From the NCBI RefSeq assembly GCF_000226095.1, contig NC_016472.1:9610001-9674000 (forward strand): 64,000 bases of DNA. Direction: 5' to 3'. Positions 24,901-37,500 of this stretch are shown in pieces. The position numbers and the translations under genes were made by a program. Numbering within the stretch: the first letter of the stretch is position 1; the number at the start of each line of letters is the position of its first letter. This stretch comes from Thermothelomyces thermophilus ATCC 42464. Lineage: Eukaryota; Ascomycota; Sordariomycetes; Sordariales; Chaetomiaceae. The notes under the pieces were generated by a model. It was not told where the DNA came from. It saw only the letters and a list, made by a program, of their open reading frames with translations, and searched no databases.

Positions 24901-25957
24901 TCGTTCGCTTCTACCCTGGGAAGAAGATTTGCGTGTCGAGGTCGCCGCCGGCCGCCAACAATGGGAGAACAGAAATCGGAATGTCAGCGCGAGCACCTCA
25001 TAGTATTTGCTGGTTCGACTGTAAAGACCACCACCCCACTGTTTCGTCACCGAAGGCTCTGACACCCTGGCACGCTGCTATCAAGTCATTTTCGGTCCGA
25101 CGTTGTCTGCTGAGTTAGGAATAATTAAGTTGAACCCACAGGTGGCAGCCCAATGCGCTTGTTGATTGAAGCGCGATGCCCACATATAGGCCCCCGGCGG
25201 TTCTGGTACTGTCCGGCGCTCGCGTGATAGCTCAGTGTTCTTGATGGTCAAGTCTCTGTTCGTTTGCCTGGAGCTCGTGAATCTTGGGTTGTGAACAAAC
25301 GAACAGGCAACACGCAAAAAAAATGAGGAGAAGAAGCTGCGAGTGGCGTGGATAGGTTGATCGCAAGCTCTACTTGGAAGTTGTAGCAGACGACTCCATA
25401 TTCCTGTGTAATGTATGTACGGACGTACAGTACAAGTCCTTCTTGATTCAGGTAAGATACGGAGGTAACAAAGATACCTTACACTTCTCACGCTACGCAT
25501 GTTACCGCAAGTCAGGTATGTAAGGTTACTCATTACGTGTAGTGGATACCTTGTAAGGCAGCCGGCAATCTGGGCCCCGTCATGTAGTTACTGTACGTCC
25601 GTACGTACGCGTGGGGAAGATGCCCTCCGTCATTCTTCCGGCGGGGTTAATTCGTCAGTGCGACTGCATTAAGGCACGCTGGACTTCCTAGTTTGTACCG
25701 TGTGCGAGGGAACGCTGCCACCGTATTCCGCAAGCTCAGCCATTTCCCGCCGCATTTTCTGTTTTGTTCCATTGTCATCTTTTTGTCTCCCTTCACTGCT
25801 CTACCATACGACCATCAATTGAAATCGCCTCAACCATCACCCATTGAACTGTTTCCGACCGCGATATCACCGCGGCAGCCCTCCATCGTTGCGCTCTTGC
25901 GATTTTGGCCCCCTAGTCGCTTCCTTCGCGCCCATTGGCCGTTACGTCATATTCGCG
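21983..25957. other. Long intergenic region, no gene recognised
   Basis: About 4 kb between two divergently oriented genes. Open frames exist on both strands but none shows a recognisable family or convincing exon structure. It contains a T-run at 22830-22841, a (CATA)n run at 23335-23349, and three copies of the word TACGGACGTA (22233-22242 minus, 25418-25427 plus, 25594-25603 minus). It presumably includes the promoters of the ATPase and AT-hook genes. Confidence 0.5.
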
Positions 25958-26989
25958 ATGTCTGCCGAGCCAGAGAAAGGTGAGCTCCTGCCTTGGCGCC
26001 GCAGCAGTCATCACTTGTCGCCCATGCCATGGCCTTCAATTGCGCCCTAGCAAGAAGATTAGTCTGTCCATCAACTGCGGTCGCTTCTTCATTGCTTGCT
26101 TCGCATATGTTGCTGACGTTAGGCTTCTCTTTTCCTCTACTGGCGATGACCAGTCGCTCAGCAGGGTCAATCTACGGGGCCGCCCGTAACCGCGGCCATG
26201 AGCGCCGCGGAGATCCCAGCGCCTAATCCGCCCGAAAAGCAGGACGCGAAGCCGGAAGGAGCCAAGGCAGAGCAAGGCGAGCAGGCCGAATCCGCCGAGC
26301 GCTCCATCCAGGCTGGTGCCGGTTCCGCCAGCGGCGGGGGGGTTGAGGGTGTAGTCCCGGAACCGAGCGCACCTCAGGAGGAAGAGCCCAAGCCGGCATC
26401 TACTGATCGATCCACAGAAGCTGCCGAGCCTAGCGCGACGTCCACTGCTCCTGCGGCGGAGGAGCCCAAGCAGACTAACGGAAGAACCGATACGTCCGCT
26501 GTCGGGGAGCCACTGGAAGCCGCCGCATCCGCGACGGAACCCCCCAAGGATGTCTCCGAGAAATTAGAAGAGCCTACGACCGTGAAGCCGACTGATACCG
26601 AGCCCGCCGCGGCTGCCAGCGCGAACGGCGAAGCCAGGCCCGTCCCAGATACGGAGACGAAAGACGCGCCAGCAGCAACCCCCGCAACCGCCGCTGAGGA
26701 CGACACTGCCAACAACAAGCGTAAAGCCGACGCCGCGCTCGGGCCCAGCGCCGATGCCGAGGGCGACGCCGCAGGGAGCAAGAGAGTCAAGACGGACGCC
26801 GAGGACGACTCCGCCCCTGCCAAGACGGAGACCGAACCGCCGGCGGAGACCAACGGGGGCGGAGCCGATGCCCCACCTGCTCCCCCTGCCAAGAAAAGGG
26901 GCCGTCCGAAGAAGCAGGCGACCAAGCCTGCCGCGCCGGTCGGCAGGACCGCGAGGAAGACGCGGAGCCAGGGGCCTGTTGAGGTTTGA
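25958..26989 (+). CDS. Acidic nuclear protein with C-terminal AT-hook
   Basis: Exon 25958-25979 (MSAEPEK) joins exon 26154-26989 across a 174-nt intron with a GCTGAC-like branch point, giving 285 residues. The join was chosen because it keeps frame and uses the first good acceptor (gaccag). An alternative start is the ATG at 26198. Most of the chain is disordered and rich in Ala, Glu, Pro and Thr. Two basic segments, NKRKADAALG and GSKRVKTD, look like nuclear localisation signals. Near the end is KKRGRPKKQ, a canonical AT-hook core (GRP flanked by basic residues) that binds the minor groove of AT-rich DNA. No enzymatic domain is present. It is probably a chromatin-associated protein; nothing more specific can be said. 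Confidence 0.8.
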
Positions 26990-29183
26990 ACCCTGGAGCT
27001 GTTTGGAGCGAGGTAAGGTGGTCAAACGAGCAATGATGGGTGTTTCTTCCTTCCATGGGGTTTTGTTTACGGTCCGTCGGCAGGTTGGCTTAAAATCCGA
27101 ACCGGCTTGGGTCTCAAAACTCTCTTGCAATAACTCCGTATATTCTTTTTTTTTTTTTTGGGGGGGTCCGATCCTCGGCATGGATGGTTTTGTACAACCT
27201 GCGAAGTGGCTCGAGGTGTCAAGCGGCGGACGCCAGGTTGTGTACATTATGAATACGCTGCAAGAACAAGTAGCTTTTACTTACCATTGGAATCAATGAA
27301 GTCGTTCGACACTCTGGTGCTGGCGGATCTCGGCTTCTCCAGGTTGTCGGTTCAAGGTCGAAAACTATCAAGGAGGAGGCTGACAACCTGGTACTCGACC
27401 CTTTCCTAAACGGGGGTTATCAGCTGCCAGTCTTTGGTGTGGTCCAAAAGCCACGAGGTCCAACTGCATGACCAACTTTTTCATGGGCCTGGTCAGCCGA
27501 ACACCCCAAGACTAGCATGGGCCGCTGAATATCGGTCGATTTTCTTTTGGTCTTGTCGACCCCTAAAATTTCTTATTCTTGTCTCGCGATGGTTACTTTT
27601 CTTTCAAGAAGGTTGACTGCAGCGCACACCCGTTCGGAAGCGGAGATCTGCGTCAAAAACCGATGCGTTCCTCGGATCGACGCCCGATGTGGCAAGGTTC
27701 CCAGATCCCGTCGTTGTGTGTGGCATGGTGGGAGCAACGGTCAAACCGCCCAATCCGGGCAGCGATAAAACGGGACCCCTGGTTGTCAAGTTTATGCGAC
27801 CACACTAAGAGTACACTATATCTATGCAGCATCACAAATCGAGAATATAAATGGAGTATGTATGTATATATAGAATGCTGCGTACTTGTAACTAATGGAG
27901 AGGCACATCGCCACCCTACTTTATGTGAATGATACTGTAGTGTAGTGTGGCGTGACGGGATCGTTCCGGGAACGATCAAAGCTGCCCTGGTGATTCTCGG
28001 ATTTATCGTAGATTTGTTGTCATGTTTGGCTGCGACATTGCCATCGTGCACTTCCTTGATCTCACTCATCCAAAGAGCTCGTATTTTGCCAGCTGGCTGT
28101 TCCACCAGCCGTCTGGGAGGTGGGACGAGAACGGGACCCGGGGACTTGGCTCGTCCCGGGGTGGGGTGGGGGGCGGGAAGGGGGGAACAGGTGGCAGTGC
28201 CAAAAAGAAGACTGCCTTTGCTGGGCATCATTGGATTTTTACGGAAAAATGCCCGGTTCGGTCTCCAGAGTTTTGTTGTATTTTTGGCGACGCGCTCGGT
28301 GGAGCGGGATCGCCCAACCGGTTTTTGCATAGTTATCTCGAGCGTTACCGCACGCGCGGGAGAAGCACATAAACCTGGCAGAAATTTTTGGGGGATTCGC
28401 TTGCCGAGAGGTGGTCATTCTTGGCTGGCACCGGCACCCCATCCTCTCTGGGCTGGGCTTTTTTAGATTCCAGAACTTGGTCCCCTGTCCCCACTCCCTC
28501 CCCCGGGCCTCCAGGTCTTTTTCGGAGAATAGGCCAGTCCCTGAACTCCCTAACTGACCGACCTTTCGACTGAGCTTCCTTCATACCACTTTGCTGTTGC
28601 CCTTAGCATCGGAGGCTCGACCATCGCTCGTTACCGGTCGATTCTCCCCAGACACTCGTTTCCGCGCGGTCGAACTTTCGTCGCGCCCTCTCCACGACCG
28701 ATCTGCATGCACGTCTACCCTTGTCGATCTTGAACCCCATCAACCCGTCCCTCTTTTGAGACGACACACCATTCTCGGGCCTTGGCGTTGAAGCGTCGCT
28801 GCTAGCATACGTCACCTTTCGGAGCATCACGTCCAGCAAGCACTTGACGCCCTCAAATCTGACTTGACTTGCTTTTTTGGTCGATCTTTGTGTGTTTCGA
28901 AGGAGGCCCATTCCGAGCCGGCCAAAGCGTCCTTGACAGTTGGCTTTTTGTGTGGTTCTGTTCCTTGGAAGGGGACTTGCTGGTGGATGGAAAAGATACT
29001 GGGACTGTTGCACCTCGCAGCTCGAACCCCGGCGGCTCGAGGATTCAGTCTGGCTTCTTAAGGGCCGTCTGTTTTTCCTTCCTGAGAGCCGGTTTGCTCG
29101 CACGAGCCCAATCAAAAAGTTCTTGGCCTCGACTTGCATACCTGCCCTTCGCGGGCGTCGAACTCGACTCCTCCGAGCCCGGT
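26990..29183. other. Intergenic region
   Basis: About 2.2 kb between two plus-strand genes. It has a T-run then G-run at 27147-27166, an ACTCCGTA word at 27133-27140 and a TAGTGTAGTG word at 27938-27947. From about 28440 onward it is rich in C/T, as is usual for the leader of a well-expressed filamentous fungal gene. No gene was recognised. Confidence 0.5.
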
Positions 29184-32100
29184 ATGGATGCTATAAGACA
29201 TGTTCTCTCCCGGGACGAACCTGGGGGCAAAGACAACAACGATCCGGCCAAGGTCCTGCTGGGCCTCTTGTCAGATCCCTTCTCGTCCCAGGTTAAGGTA
29301 CCTCTCCGAAACGCCACGGCGCTCCTTGAATCGTTCCCTGCGCTGGTGCTGACCAGTAATCTATCTGCCTAGCTTCAATCGAATGCCGTGTTTGCCGCTT
29401 TAGCCTCCTCCCTAGGCGTCACGGTCGCCATCGCCATCTGCTTTTCCTTCCTTCGCCCGTACAATAGCGTTGTATATGCGCCGAAACTGAAGCATGCCGA
29501 CGAGAAACACGCCCCTCCACCACTGGGGAAGGGCATCTTTGCCTGGATCGTACCCCTGTGGACGACTTCGGAGCGGGACATGATCAACCTGGTCGGCATG
29601 GATGCCGCCGTCTTTCTTCGCTTCACCAGGATGTGCCGCAACATCTTCCTCGTCCTCTCCCTACTCGGTTGCGCCATCCTGGTCCCGATCAACTGGACCA
29701 ACTTCGCTGCCGATGAAGCGAAGTGGTTGAGCAGGATCACACCGCTGAACGTTTGGGCCTCTGCGCACTGGGCCACCGTCACGTTCGCTTGGCTGTTGAC
29801 GATTGTCGTTTGCGGCTTCCTTTGGTGGAACTACAGGAAGGTGTTGCAGATGAGGCGCGTCTACATGCGGAGCGAGGAGTACCAGCACAGCCTCCACGCC
29901 CGCACATTGATGGTACGACGGCGACTCTCGTCCTCTTGGCTGTTCCCTTCAACCGCCCAGCTAACCGATCGCAGTTGTACGACATTCCCAAGAACCTCAC
30001 CTCGGACGAAGGCATTGCCCGGATCATTGATACCGTCGCCCCTAACTCGTCCTTCTCGAGAACCGCCGTCGCCCGCGACGTCAAGATCCTCCCCGACCTC
30101 ATCCAGCAGCACGACAAGGCCGTCCGAAAACTGGAGAAGGTGCTGGCCAAGTATCTCAGAGATCCGGACAACCTCCCGCCGGAGAGACCCAAATGCTCGC
30201 CTTCCAAGAAGGACCCTTCGTATAGCACCTACCCGAAAGGCCACAAAGTCGACGCCATCGAGTACCTCACCCAGCGGATCAAGGTGTTGGAGCTGGAGAT
30301 CAAGGACGTTCGACAACGGATCGATAAACGGGGCTCGATGCCATACGGATTCGCATCCTACGCAGATATCGCCGAGGCGCATGCCATCGCTTATGCCTGC
30401 CGCAAGAGAAAACCCCGCGGCGCAACCATCAGGTTGGCTCCGAGGCCGAACGACATCATTTGGGACAATATGCCGCTCAACTCGTCGACCCGGAGCAGAA
30501 GGAGGCTGTGGAACAACCTTTGGATGGCGGCCCTCACGATCGCCTGGATCGCACCAAACGCCATGATCGCCATCTTCTTGGTCAACCTGAGTAACTTGGG
30601 GCAAGTGTGGCCCGCCTTCCAGGAGTCGCTACGCCAGAACGCCGGGATCTGGTCCATCATCCAGGGTATCGCCTCCCCCGCGCTCATGTCGCTCGTCTAC
30701 CTTGTCCTCCCCATCATCTTCCGGCGCCTGTCCATCAAGGCGGGCGACCAGACCAAGACCGGGCGCGAGCGTCACGTCGTCGCGAAGCTGTACGCCTTCT
30801 TTGTCTTCAACAACCTGATCGTCTTCTCCATGTTTAGCGCCATATGGAACGTTACGGCAACCGTTGTGCAGCAGACCGAGGGGGGCGCGAATGCTTGGCA
30901 TGCCTTCCTCGACGCCAACATCGGCCAGACCCTGTTCGTCTCCCTCTGCGGCGTGTCGCCGTTCTGGGTGACCTGGCTCCTCCAGAGACAACTCGGCGCC
31001 GCCGTCGACCTGGCTCAGCTCTGGACCCTTCTCTCTACCTTTGTCACGCGCAAGTTTTCGAGTCCGACACCCCGCGAGCTGATCGAATTCACTGCGCCGC
31101 CTCCGTTCGACTATGCGAGTTACTACAACTACTTCTTGTACTACTCCACCGTCGCCCTCTGCTACGGCTCCATCCAGCCGCTTGTTCTGCCGGCCGCGGC
31201 CCTGTACTTCTGCATCGACGTAGGGCTGAAGAAGTATCTGCTGCTTTACGTCTTCGTCACCAAGACCGAGAGCGGCGGTCTGTTCTGGCGCATCTTGTTC
31301 AACCGCTTCCTCTTCGGCTCTATGCTTTCTCACCTTGTCGTGTTCCTGACGTGCTGGGTTCGCGGTGACGGAACGCATGTCGAGGCGTATGCCGTCGCCC
31401 CCCTCCCGTTCCTCATGCTCGCATTCAAGTTTTACTGCTCGCGCGCCTTTGACGACAAGATGCACTATTATGCCACTAGGTATTCCCCGCAGCAGCGAGC
31501 CGAGTCGGGATTCGACTTCAAGGAGCAGAGCTCGCGGAACGACCGGCTTGCCGCTCGCTTCGGACATCCCGCGCTCTATAAGCCTCTCATCACACCGATG
31601 GTGCATGCCAAGGCGCAGCACCTGCTCGCCAGCATTTACCAAGGCCGTCTGAGCGACGGGCGGGACGCTGGTCACGACGATTCCGCCACCGTTAGTGGCT
31701 ACAGCGACACCTATCTCCTCGACAACATGGCGTCCGGCAAAGCCGGGAAGCTCTCGCCTTCAATACCCGGGTTTGAAGTCGTCCCCGAATCGCGCCTCGA
31801 TTTCGAGTTCTACAAGAACCGCGACGAATTCGCTGCAGACCACGGTGGTGGCGACCTATTCGGCCGGAACCCGGACATCGTCCGCCCTGGCACACCGGGC
31901 ACGATCGGCAGCGGGCACTCAGAGCCCAACTCACGGCCGGGCACGCCCCAAGGTGGAATGGGTTTCGCCGGCAACAGGAACCCTTATTCTCCGTACCCAG
32001 ACCCCATCGGCGCTTCGTCCGCCTATCCAGGGCAACCAGTCTACCTCTCTTCCTCCGCTTTCGACCCGGTTGCCCGCCCCCGCAGCCCCATGTACGCCAA

Positions 32101-32530
32101 CCCCAACGACAGCGCCACCAACCTCGTGGCCGCCGCCGCGGGCATGCCGGTCTCCTCGCCGGGGATTCCTCCGACGCCGAGCACGTATCGGTCTCCCGGA
32201 GCAGGAGCAACAGATGACGACCTGGGTCCGGTAGCATCTGCTTCCAGCAGCCGATATAACCAGCGCGCCCCGGGCATGCTGGGTGGCGGGCCGCACGGGT
32301 ACGGCGGACTACCGCAGACGGATGAATATGATGTGCAGTCGCCACCTCTGAGGACTGTGGCTGGGACGCAGCAGCAGAAGGATCCGGCGCAGTACGATTA
32401 TTTTAGAGGCGGAAGCAGTGGTGCGAGGGCGGGGTACGGCGATCGAAGCGTGACGCCGGGGGCTGCGACTAGGGGCAAGGGGCCTGGTGCGGGTAGTGCG
32501 GGAAGCCAGATTTGGGGAGGGAACCGGTAG
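29184..32530 (+). CDS. CSC1/OSCA/TMEM63-type ion channel (DUF221 family)
   Basis: Multi-pass membrane protein of 1067 residues from exons 29184-29291, 29373-29912 and 29975-32530. The domain order is that of the calcium-permeable, osmotically or mechanically gated CSC1/OSCA family: an extracytosolic N-terminus and three helices (about residues 40-215, including VFAALASSLGVTVAIAICFSF and MCRNIFLVLSLLGCAILVPI), a cytosolic PHM7-type RNA-recognition-like domain (about 217-420, starting LYDIPKNLTS, with DVRQRIDKRGSMPYGF), and the pore-bearing bundle of about eight helices (about 440-740, including IAWIAPNAMIAIFLVNLSNL). The last ~300 residues are a Gly/Pro/Ser-rich cytosolic tail with repeated RPGTP-like elements, longer than in yeast. 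The start at 29184 gives the expected short N-terminus before the first helix. The family is secure; gating and location are inferred. Confidence 0.93.
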
Positions 32531-33409
32531 TTTCGTTTCCTCTTTCTCTCTCATGAGCCTCCACTCAGACTAAGGGGGCAGGCAGGGTGAAGAAGGACGA
32601 GAACATGGAAAGGATTGGATTAAACAGGATGAAAGCAGCGGATCTTTTACGGGATCTTTTACGGGATCTGGCAGTTGTCAAAGGGATGATGGCGCAATTT
32701 CTGCAAGGAAGCAACCAGGCCGGTTCTGCTCTCGAGCGCGTCGCAAAATGGTGGCATTGTTCTGGCGTTGGCGGTTGGGCTTGTTTTACCTATTCACGCA
32801 TCTGTTGTGTTGTTTGGACATGATGGCTGGCTGGCCACCGCATGCATGACAGACGCATGACGTTCTTGATAGACGGTACCTACTTTTGCCAATATCTTTG
32901 ATCTACTACTTACGCAGATGTAGTATGTTTATACTGTAGTACAATCTTGTAATTGATTCGTGGTTCGGGCTTCGATTCATAATAACAAATGCCCACTCTC
33001 TATCAGGGGCCTCATTTTGAGAGAATTGCTGATGGCAACAGACCACGTTAGGTGAAGGCGGGCTCGGGCATAGTATAGGGCATGACGGGACTCGAGACTG
33101 CGAAGGTAGGAGATATTCCGTGTAGGTTACCAGGACGATCCCAGGCGTGGTTCTCGTGCACAGTCAAGTAGTCCAAGTCCAGCGTTCACTTGACTACGTA
33201 CAAAACGTCGCTCATTGTCTTCGTTATGTAAGGTCCGTATCCTCGCAAACATGGCAATCCTGCGCCCAGCTACCGCTGACCCTTTGCGCCCGAAAAAGCA
33301 TCCCAATCCTAACCCAACACCGGCACCGGCATTGGTGGCCTTATAAATCGGCCACCACACTCAATGCAACGCAACGCAATGCAATGCCCTGCTTCCCAGA
33401 ATGGGAACT
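32531..33409. other. Intergenic region between convergent genes
   Basis: The 3' flanks of the channel gene and TMA7. A direct repeat of GATCTTTTACGG occurs at 32641-32652 and 32654-32665. No gene was recognised. Confidence 0.5.
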
Positions 33410-33995
33410 CTACTTCTTTCCCGATTTCTTGATGCCCTTTTTTTTTCTCTCATATTAGCATGGTCACAAGCCGTGGTAGATCCTGCCGAAAGGCGAACCA
33501 TACCTGAGAACCTATGTTCTAGAGGCGACAAAGAGAGGTCAGTGACGGCGTAGTAAAGGACCGCGAGCGGGCACGGAAACTCACCAGAGGACCCTTGCCG
33601 CTGGCCTTGGCCGCGAGCTCCTTCTTGGCTTTCTCATCTGGGTTGATCGGGAGTGTTAGTGAACAATGTCAGCGGGAGAGATGTGCCCTTGGGAGTTCCT
33701 CCGGCAAAATCCTCACATTCACGCTGCTTCGCCTTGAAGGCCAGATCCTCCTCATCGAGTTCCTTGGCAGACTTCTTCGGGGCCTGTTTTCGAACCGCAT
33801 CCCGGTTAAAGCTCTGATCGTCAAGGTGGGTTCTACAGTAAGGGAACCCAGGAACGGATACCAGTCATGCGCACCTTGAGGGGCTTGGCCTTGCCGCCTA
33901 ATGAAGGAGTTTTGTTACTAATTAAGAGTGATCTTACTGGCGCGAGCAAACCATGTCTTGGACAGGAACGTACCTTCTCTGCTCTGACCACCCAT
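33410..33995 (-). CDS. TMA7: Translation machinery-associated protein 7 in six small exons
   Basis: Ribosome-associated protein of unknown mechanism, linked to translation in yeast (family knowledge). It was too fragmented to appear as one open frame; I assembled it from exons 33995-33974, 33897-33875, 33783-33717, 33637-33585, 33518-33504 and 33436-33410. Every junction has GT-AG ends and the phases agree. The product is 68 residues, matching the family length: MGGQSREGGKAKPLK at the N-terminus, the acidic/basic centre (ELDEEDLAFKAKQRE), KELAAKASGKGPL, and the family-defining end GIKKSGKK. Coding exons are 22, 23, 67, 53, 15 and 27 nt, so 207 coding bases are spread over nearly 590. It is divergent from PRP4 with about 590 bases between start codons. 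Confidence 0.92.
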
Positions 33996-34589
33996 TTTGT
34001 GATCTGAGTAACGACAGCTCCGAGACTGTGAAAGGTTGGGTCGCTTCAGGGCAAAATGTGGGAGAGTCGACTGCTTCGAGCCGGTTTAGGGGAAAAATGG
34101 CCCCGCCGGAAGAGCGGCAGGCCCAAGCGAGTCCCCTGGAAAATTTAGGCGGTGAAATGGCTAAACTCCGGTGAATTTTTTCTGGAAGTCCCTTGCATTG
34201 TCACCTGAGGCGGGCTGCCAGACGCCCAGAGAGCATGCATCAACGCCCTGAGAACTTTCAACATCGGAAAACGTAAAACCCAACATCGCCGCGTCAGGCT
34301 TTCTCGATCCCACGTTGACACCACAAACATCTCCACCATAGGCATTAACGATTTTGCTCTCTCGGACCAGCCTTTCCCTTCGCCTTATCCTGACTTATCC
34401 ACGACCGCGACTGGAAAGTCGAAGCTCAAGTCTGAATACTCCCCAGCCGAATTGATTTGACTACATTAGGCGCTGCCTGCTACATTCGAGCGGGGCGCCC
34501 CTGAACCAGAGAGGCGCCGGTTTGAGTCTCCGCCAAGCCAGGACAGCATAGAAGAACTAGAAGGGTGAACTCGGCGGTCGGTACATACA
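33996..34589. promoter_or_regulatory. Shared upstream region of TMA7 and PRP4
   Basis: About 594 bases separate the two divergent start codons, so both promoters and both leaders must lie here. No TATA box or other named site stands out. Confidence 0.5.
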
Positions 34590-37500
34590 ATGGCGTCCTC
34601 TACGTTCAGCTCGGATGAGGGGGAAATCGTAGAGGCAACTCCCCTGCCTCGCTCTGGAAAAAACGGTGATGTTGACCGGACCGGCAGACATCGAGGTAGA
34701 TACCCGTCGCGCACGCCCGAGCGCGACTTACCATCAAGAGAATCGGCCGACGGGCCCCGCCGAAGCCGGTCGCCCCGCGGCTGGAAGCGGTCCCGGGAGG
34801 ACCACCGCGACCGGCGCGACAGCCGCCAGTTCCGCGTCCACTACGAGGGCAGCTCTCGCGACTATCGCCGCCCGTATCGCGACCTAGACCGTCCTCCCTC
34901 ACGTGGCGCAGACCGCTACGACGAGCGACCGAACTATCGCTACGGCAGCCGCGAACCGGCACCCCCTCGCCCCAGAGGCCACCGCGCCGATGGCGGCACC
35001 TACGACCGCAGCTACGACCGTGATCGCAGGGACGATGGCTACCCAGACAAGCGGGCTCGGACCCGCAGTCGGTCACCCCGCGGCAGGGGCGACAGGACCG
35101 ACAGGACCGACAGGACCGACAGGGCGGGGCGAGACGGTGGCCGCTCCGGAGATGACCTGAGGTCAGGGGAAGACAAGTACAGTGCCCCTGCTGAGAGACG
35201 TCCCCAGGATGGCTCCACGTCCAGGCGGGATACACCAGTAGAGGCTCCTGATGTGTCCAAGCAGAATGCTAAAACTGATCAAGGTGCTACGGTTGAACGA
35301 GGCATGAATGACCTTGCCCTTTCACAACCCAGGTAAGGGTGGTTCCGAATTTTCAAGAGGCTTGACCATCGCTAACGCTGCTGTTGCAGCGCACCTCCCG
35401 AACCGGAACCCGATATGGACTGGGACCCCGATGCGGCCATGGACCAGGAGGCGGCCGTTCAGGCGGAGATTGAGCGGCGTCGCCGAGCCAGAGAAGCGGC
35501 TCTCAAGCGAGCAGCAACCCCGACGGTCCAGGCGTTACAGGCCGGTGACAGGCCTGCCTCCACGCCGACTTCAACTCGTCCGAGCACTCCGGGCCCTCAG
35601 AAAGCCGAAGGCGCCACCCCCTCCTCCAGTAAGCCCACGAGCCCTAAAAACGACAGGTGGATTCTGCTAACGAGCATAGACGGCCCTTTATCACCCGGTC
35701 CGTCTCCGGGCAGGGTTCAAGCCGCCCTGTCTCCCGGGAGCTTCAACTTTGCTGACGACCAAGCACTCATCAATGCTCACGCCAAGGCTAAGACGGCCGA
35801 CGAGGACGGACCGTCGGCTGCTGACTATGACCCGACCGCGGACATGAAGGAGGACGAGCGCAGAGACGAGATGCGCCACGGCAACGTAGGTCTGCATGGT
35901 GAGCCTCGTCGTCCCTCTCAGGACGAACTTGCGGCCCCTCCAGCGGAGACGGAGGAGGAGGACAAGGGCCCCAAGAAAGGTGATGACGACGACAACTTCG
36001 ACATGTTCGCAGATAACTTTGCCGACAAGTTCGCCGCGCCTGCGCCTGAAAAACCCGACGCCGCCCAAGAAGGACGCGCACCGCAAGGCGGCGGTGGCAT
36101 CTTAGAAGGAGATGACAAGGAGGGCTATTACAAGATCCGGCCGGGAGAGCTACTGGATGGGCGGTATCAGGTCCTGACAACCTTGGGCCGTGGTATGTTC
36201 TCGGGCGTGGCTCGTGCGGTCGACATCACCACCAAGAAACAGGTTGCCATCAAGATTATGCGCAACAACGATGCGCTGCGCAAAGGAGGTCTCACCGAAA
36301 TTGCCATTCTCGAGAAGCTCAATGCCGCCGATCCGGAGGACAAGAAACACATTGTCAGGTTCGAGCGGGCCTTCGAGTACAAGGCGCATCTCTGCATGGC
36401 TTTTGAGAACCTGAGCATGAACCTCCGCGAGGTCCTCAAGAAGTTCGGCAACAACGTTGGCATCAACCTGAATGCAGTACGGGCGTATGCGTACCAGATC
36501 TTCCTCGCCCTGGGCCACATGCGCAAATGCAGCATCATCCACGCCGATCTGAAGCCAGACAATATACTGGTACGTAGAGCCTTCGCATCTCGGGGTTGAG
36601 ACCAAAAGCGCTAACTGGGCCACAGGTAAACGAAGCACGCAACGTGCTCAAGATTTGCGACTTGGGCACCGCAATCGATCGTTCCGATGCGGCCATGGCT
36701 GCGTCCGAGCCTATGCCATACCTTGTGAGCAGGTTCTACAGAGCTCCCGAAATCATCCTGGGAGTGCCCTTCGACTATGCTGTCGACATGTGGTCCATCG
36801 GATGCACGCTGTATGAGCTATACACGGGCAAGATCCTTTTCACGGGCGAGAACAACAACCAGATGCTGAAGAATATCATGGAAGTTCGGGGCAAGCTGAG
36901 CGCAAAGTTCTACCGCCGTGGTGAGCTCGCCCACAATCACTTCGACGAGCTGGGCAACTTCATCAGCGTGGAGCGGGATAAGGTTCTTGGCAAGGTGAGT
37001 TCAAGCATCGCTACCTCCTCTTCCTCGCGTTTCCTCTTCGTAACATCATACCGTTATGCCCCCCTTCATTGATATCTAAGCGTTCCCTCCTGCCCCTCCA
37101 GCCCCGTCACCTCCTTTTCCTCTCAAAACGCAACGCCAATCATTCTTCTTTCCTCCTTTCTCCGGTCTCTCGGTTCTGTGTCGTAAAGCCGTCAGTTGGC
37201 GGCAAGACCGACCTTGCGCCGCGGTCCTCGTTACCGCGGCCACGGCCTGGGATTAGGAAACACGCCCCGCGTTGGCGGTTCACCCCGGCGGCCATGCAGG
37301 CCGCCTAAATGGCCACCAGCCACCTCCGAGCCTACATCATGTGCAACGGGGCGTGTACACCCCCCGCCCTTTTCCAGATTGCCGCCGCGCGTCGTCGTGG
37401 CCCAGGCGAGGTTGTAACAAACTTGTCAACACAAATGCCCGCAATCACTGATCCCAGACGGCTTAAAACAGCGGCTATACACGGGTCAAAGTCTCGCGTC

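Noticed and set aside
30629-31675. 348-codon open frame opposite the CSC1-type gene
   Set aside because: Antisense shadow of a conserved membrane-protein exon.
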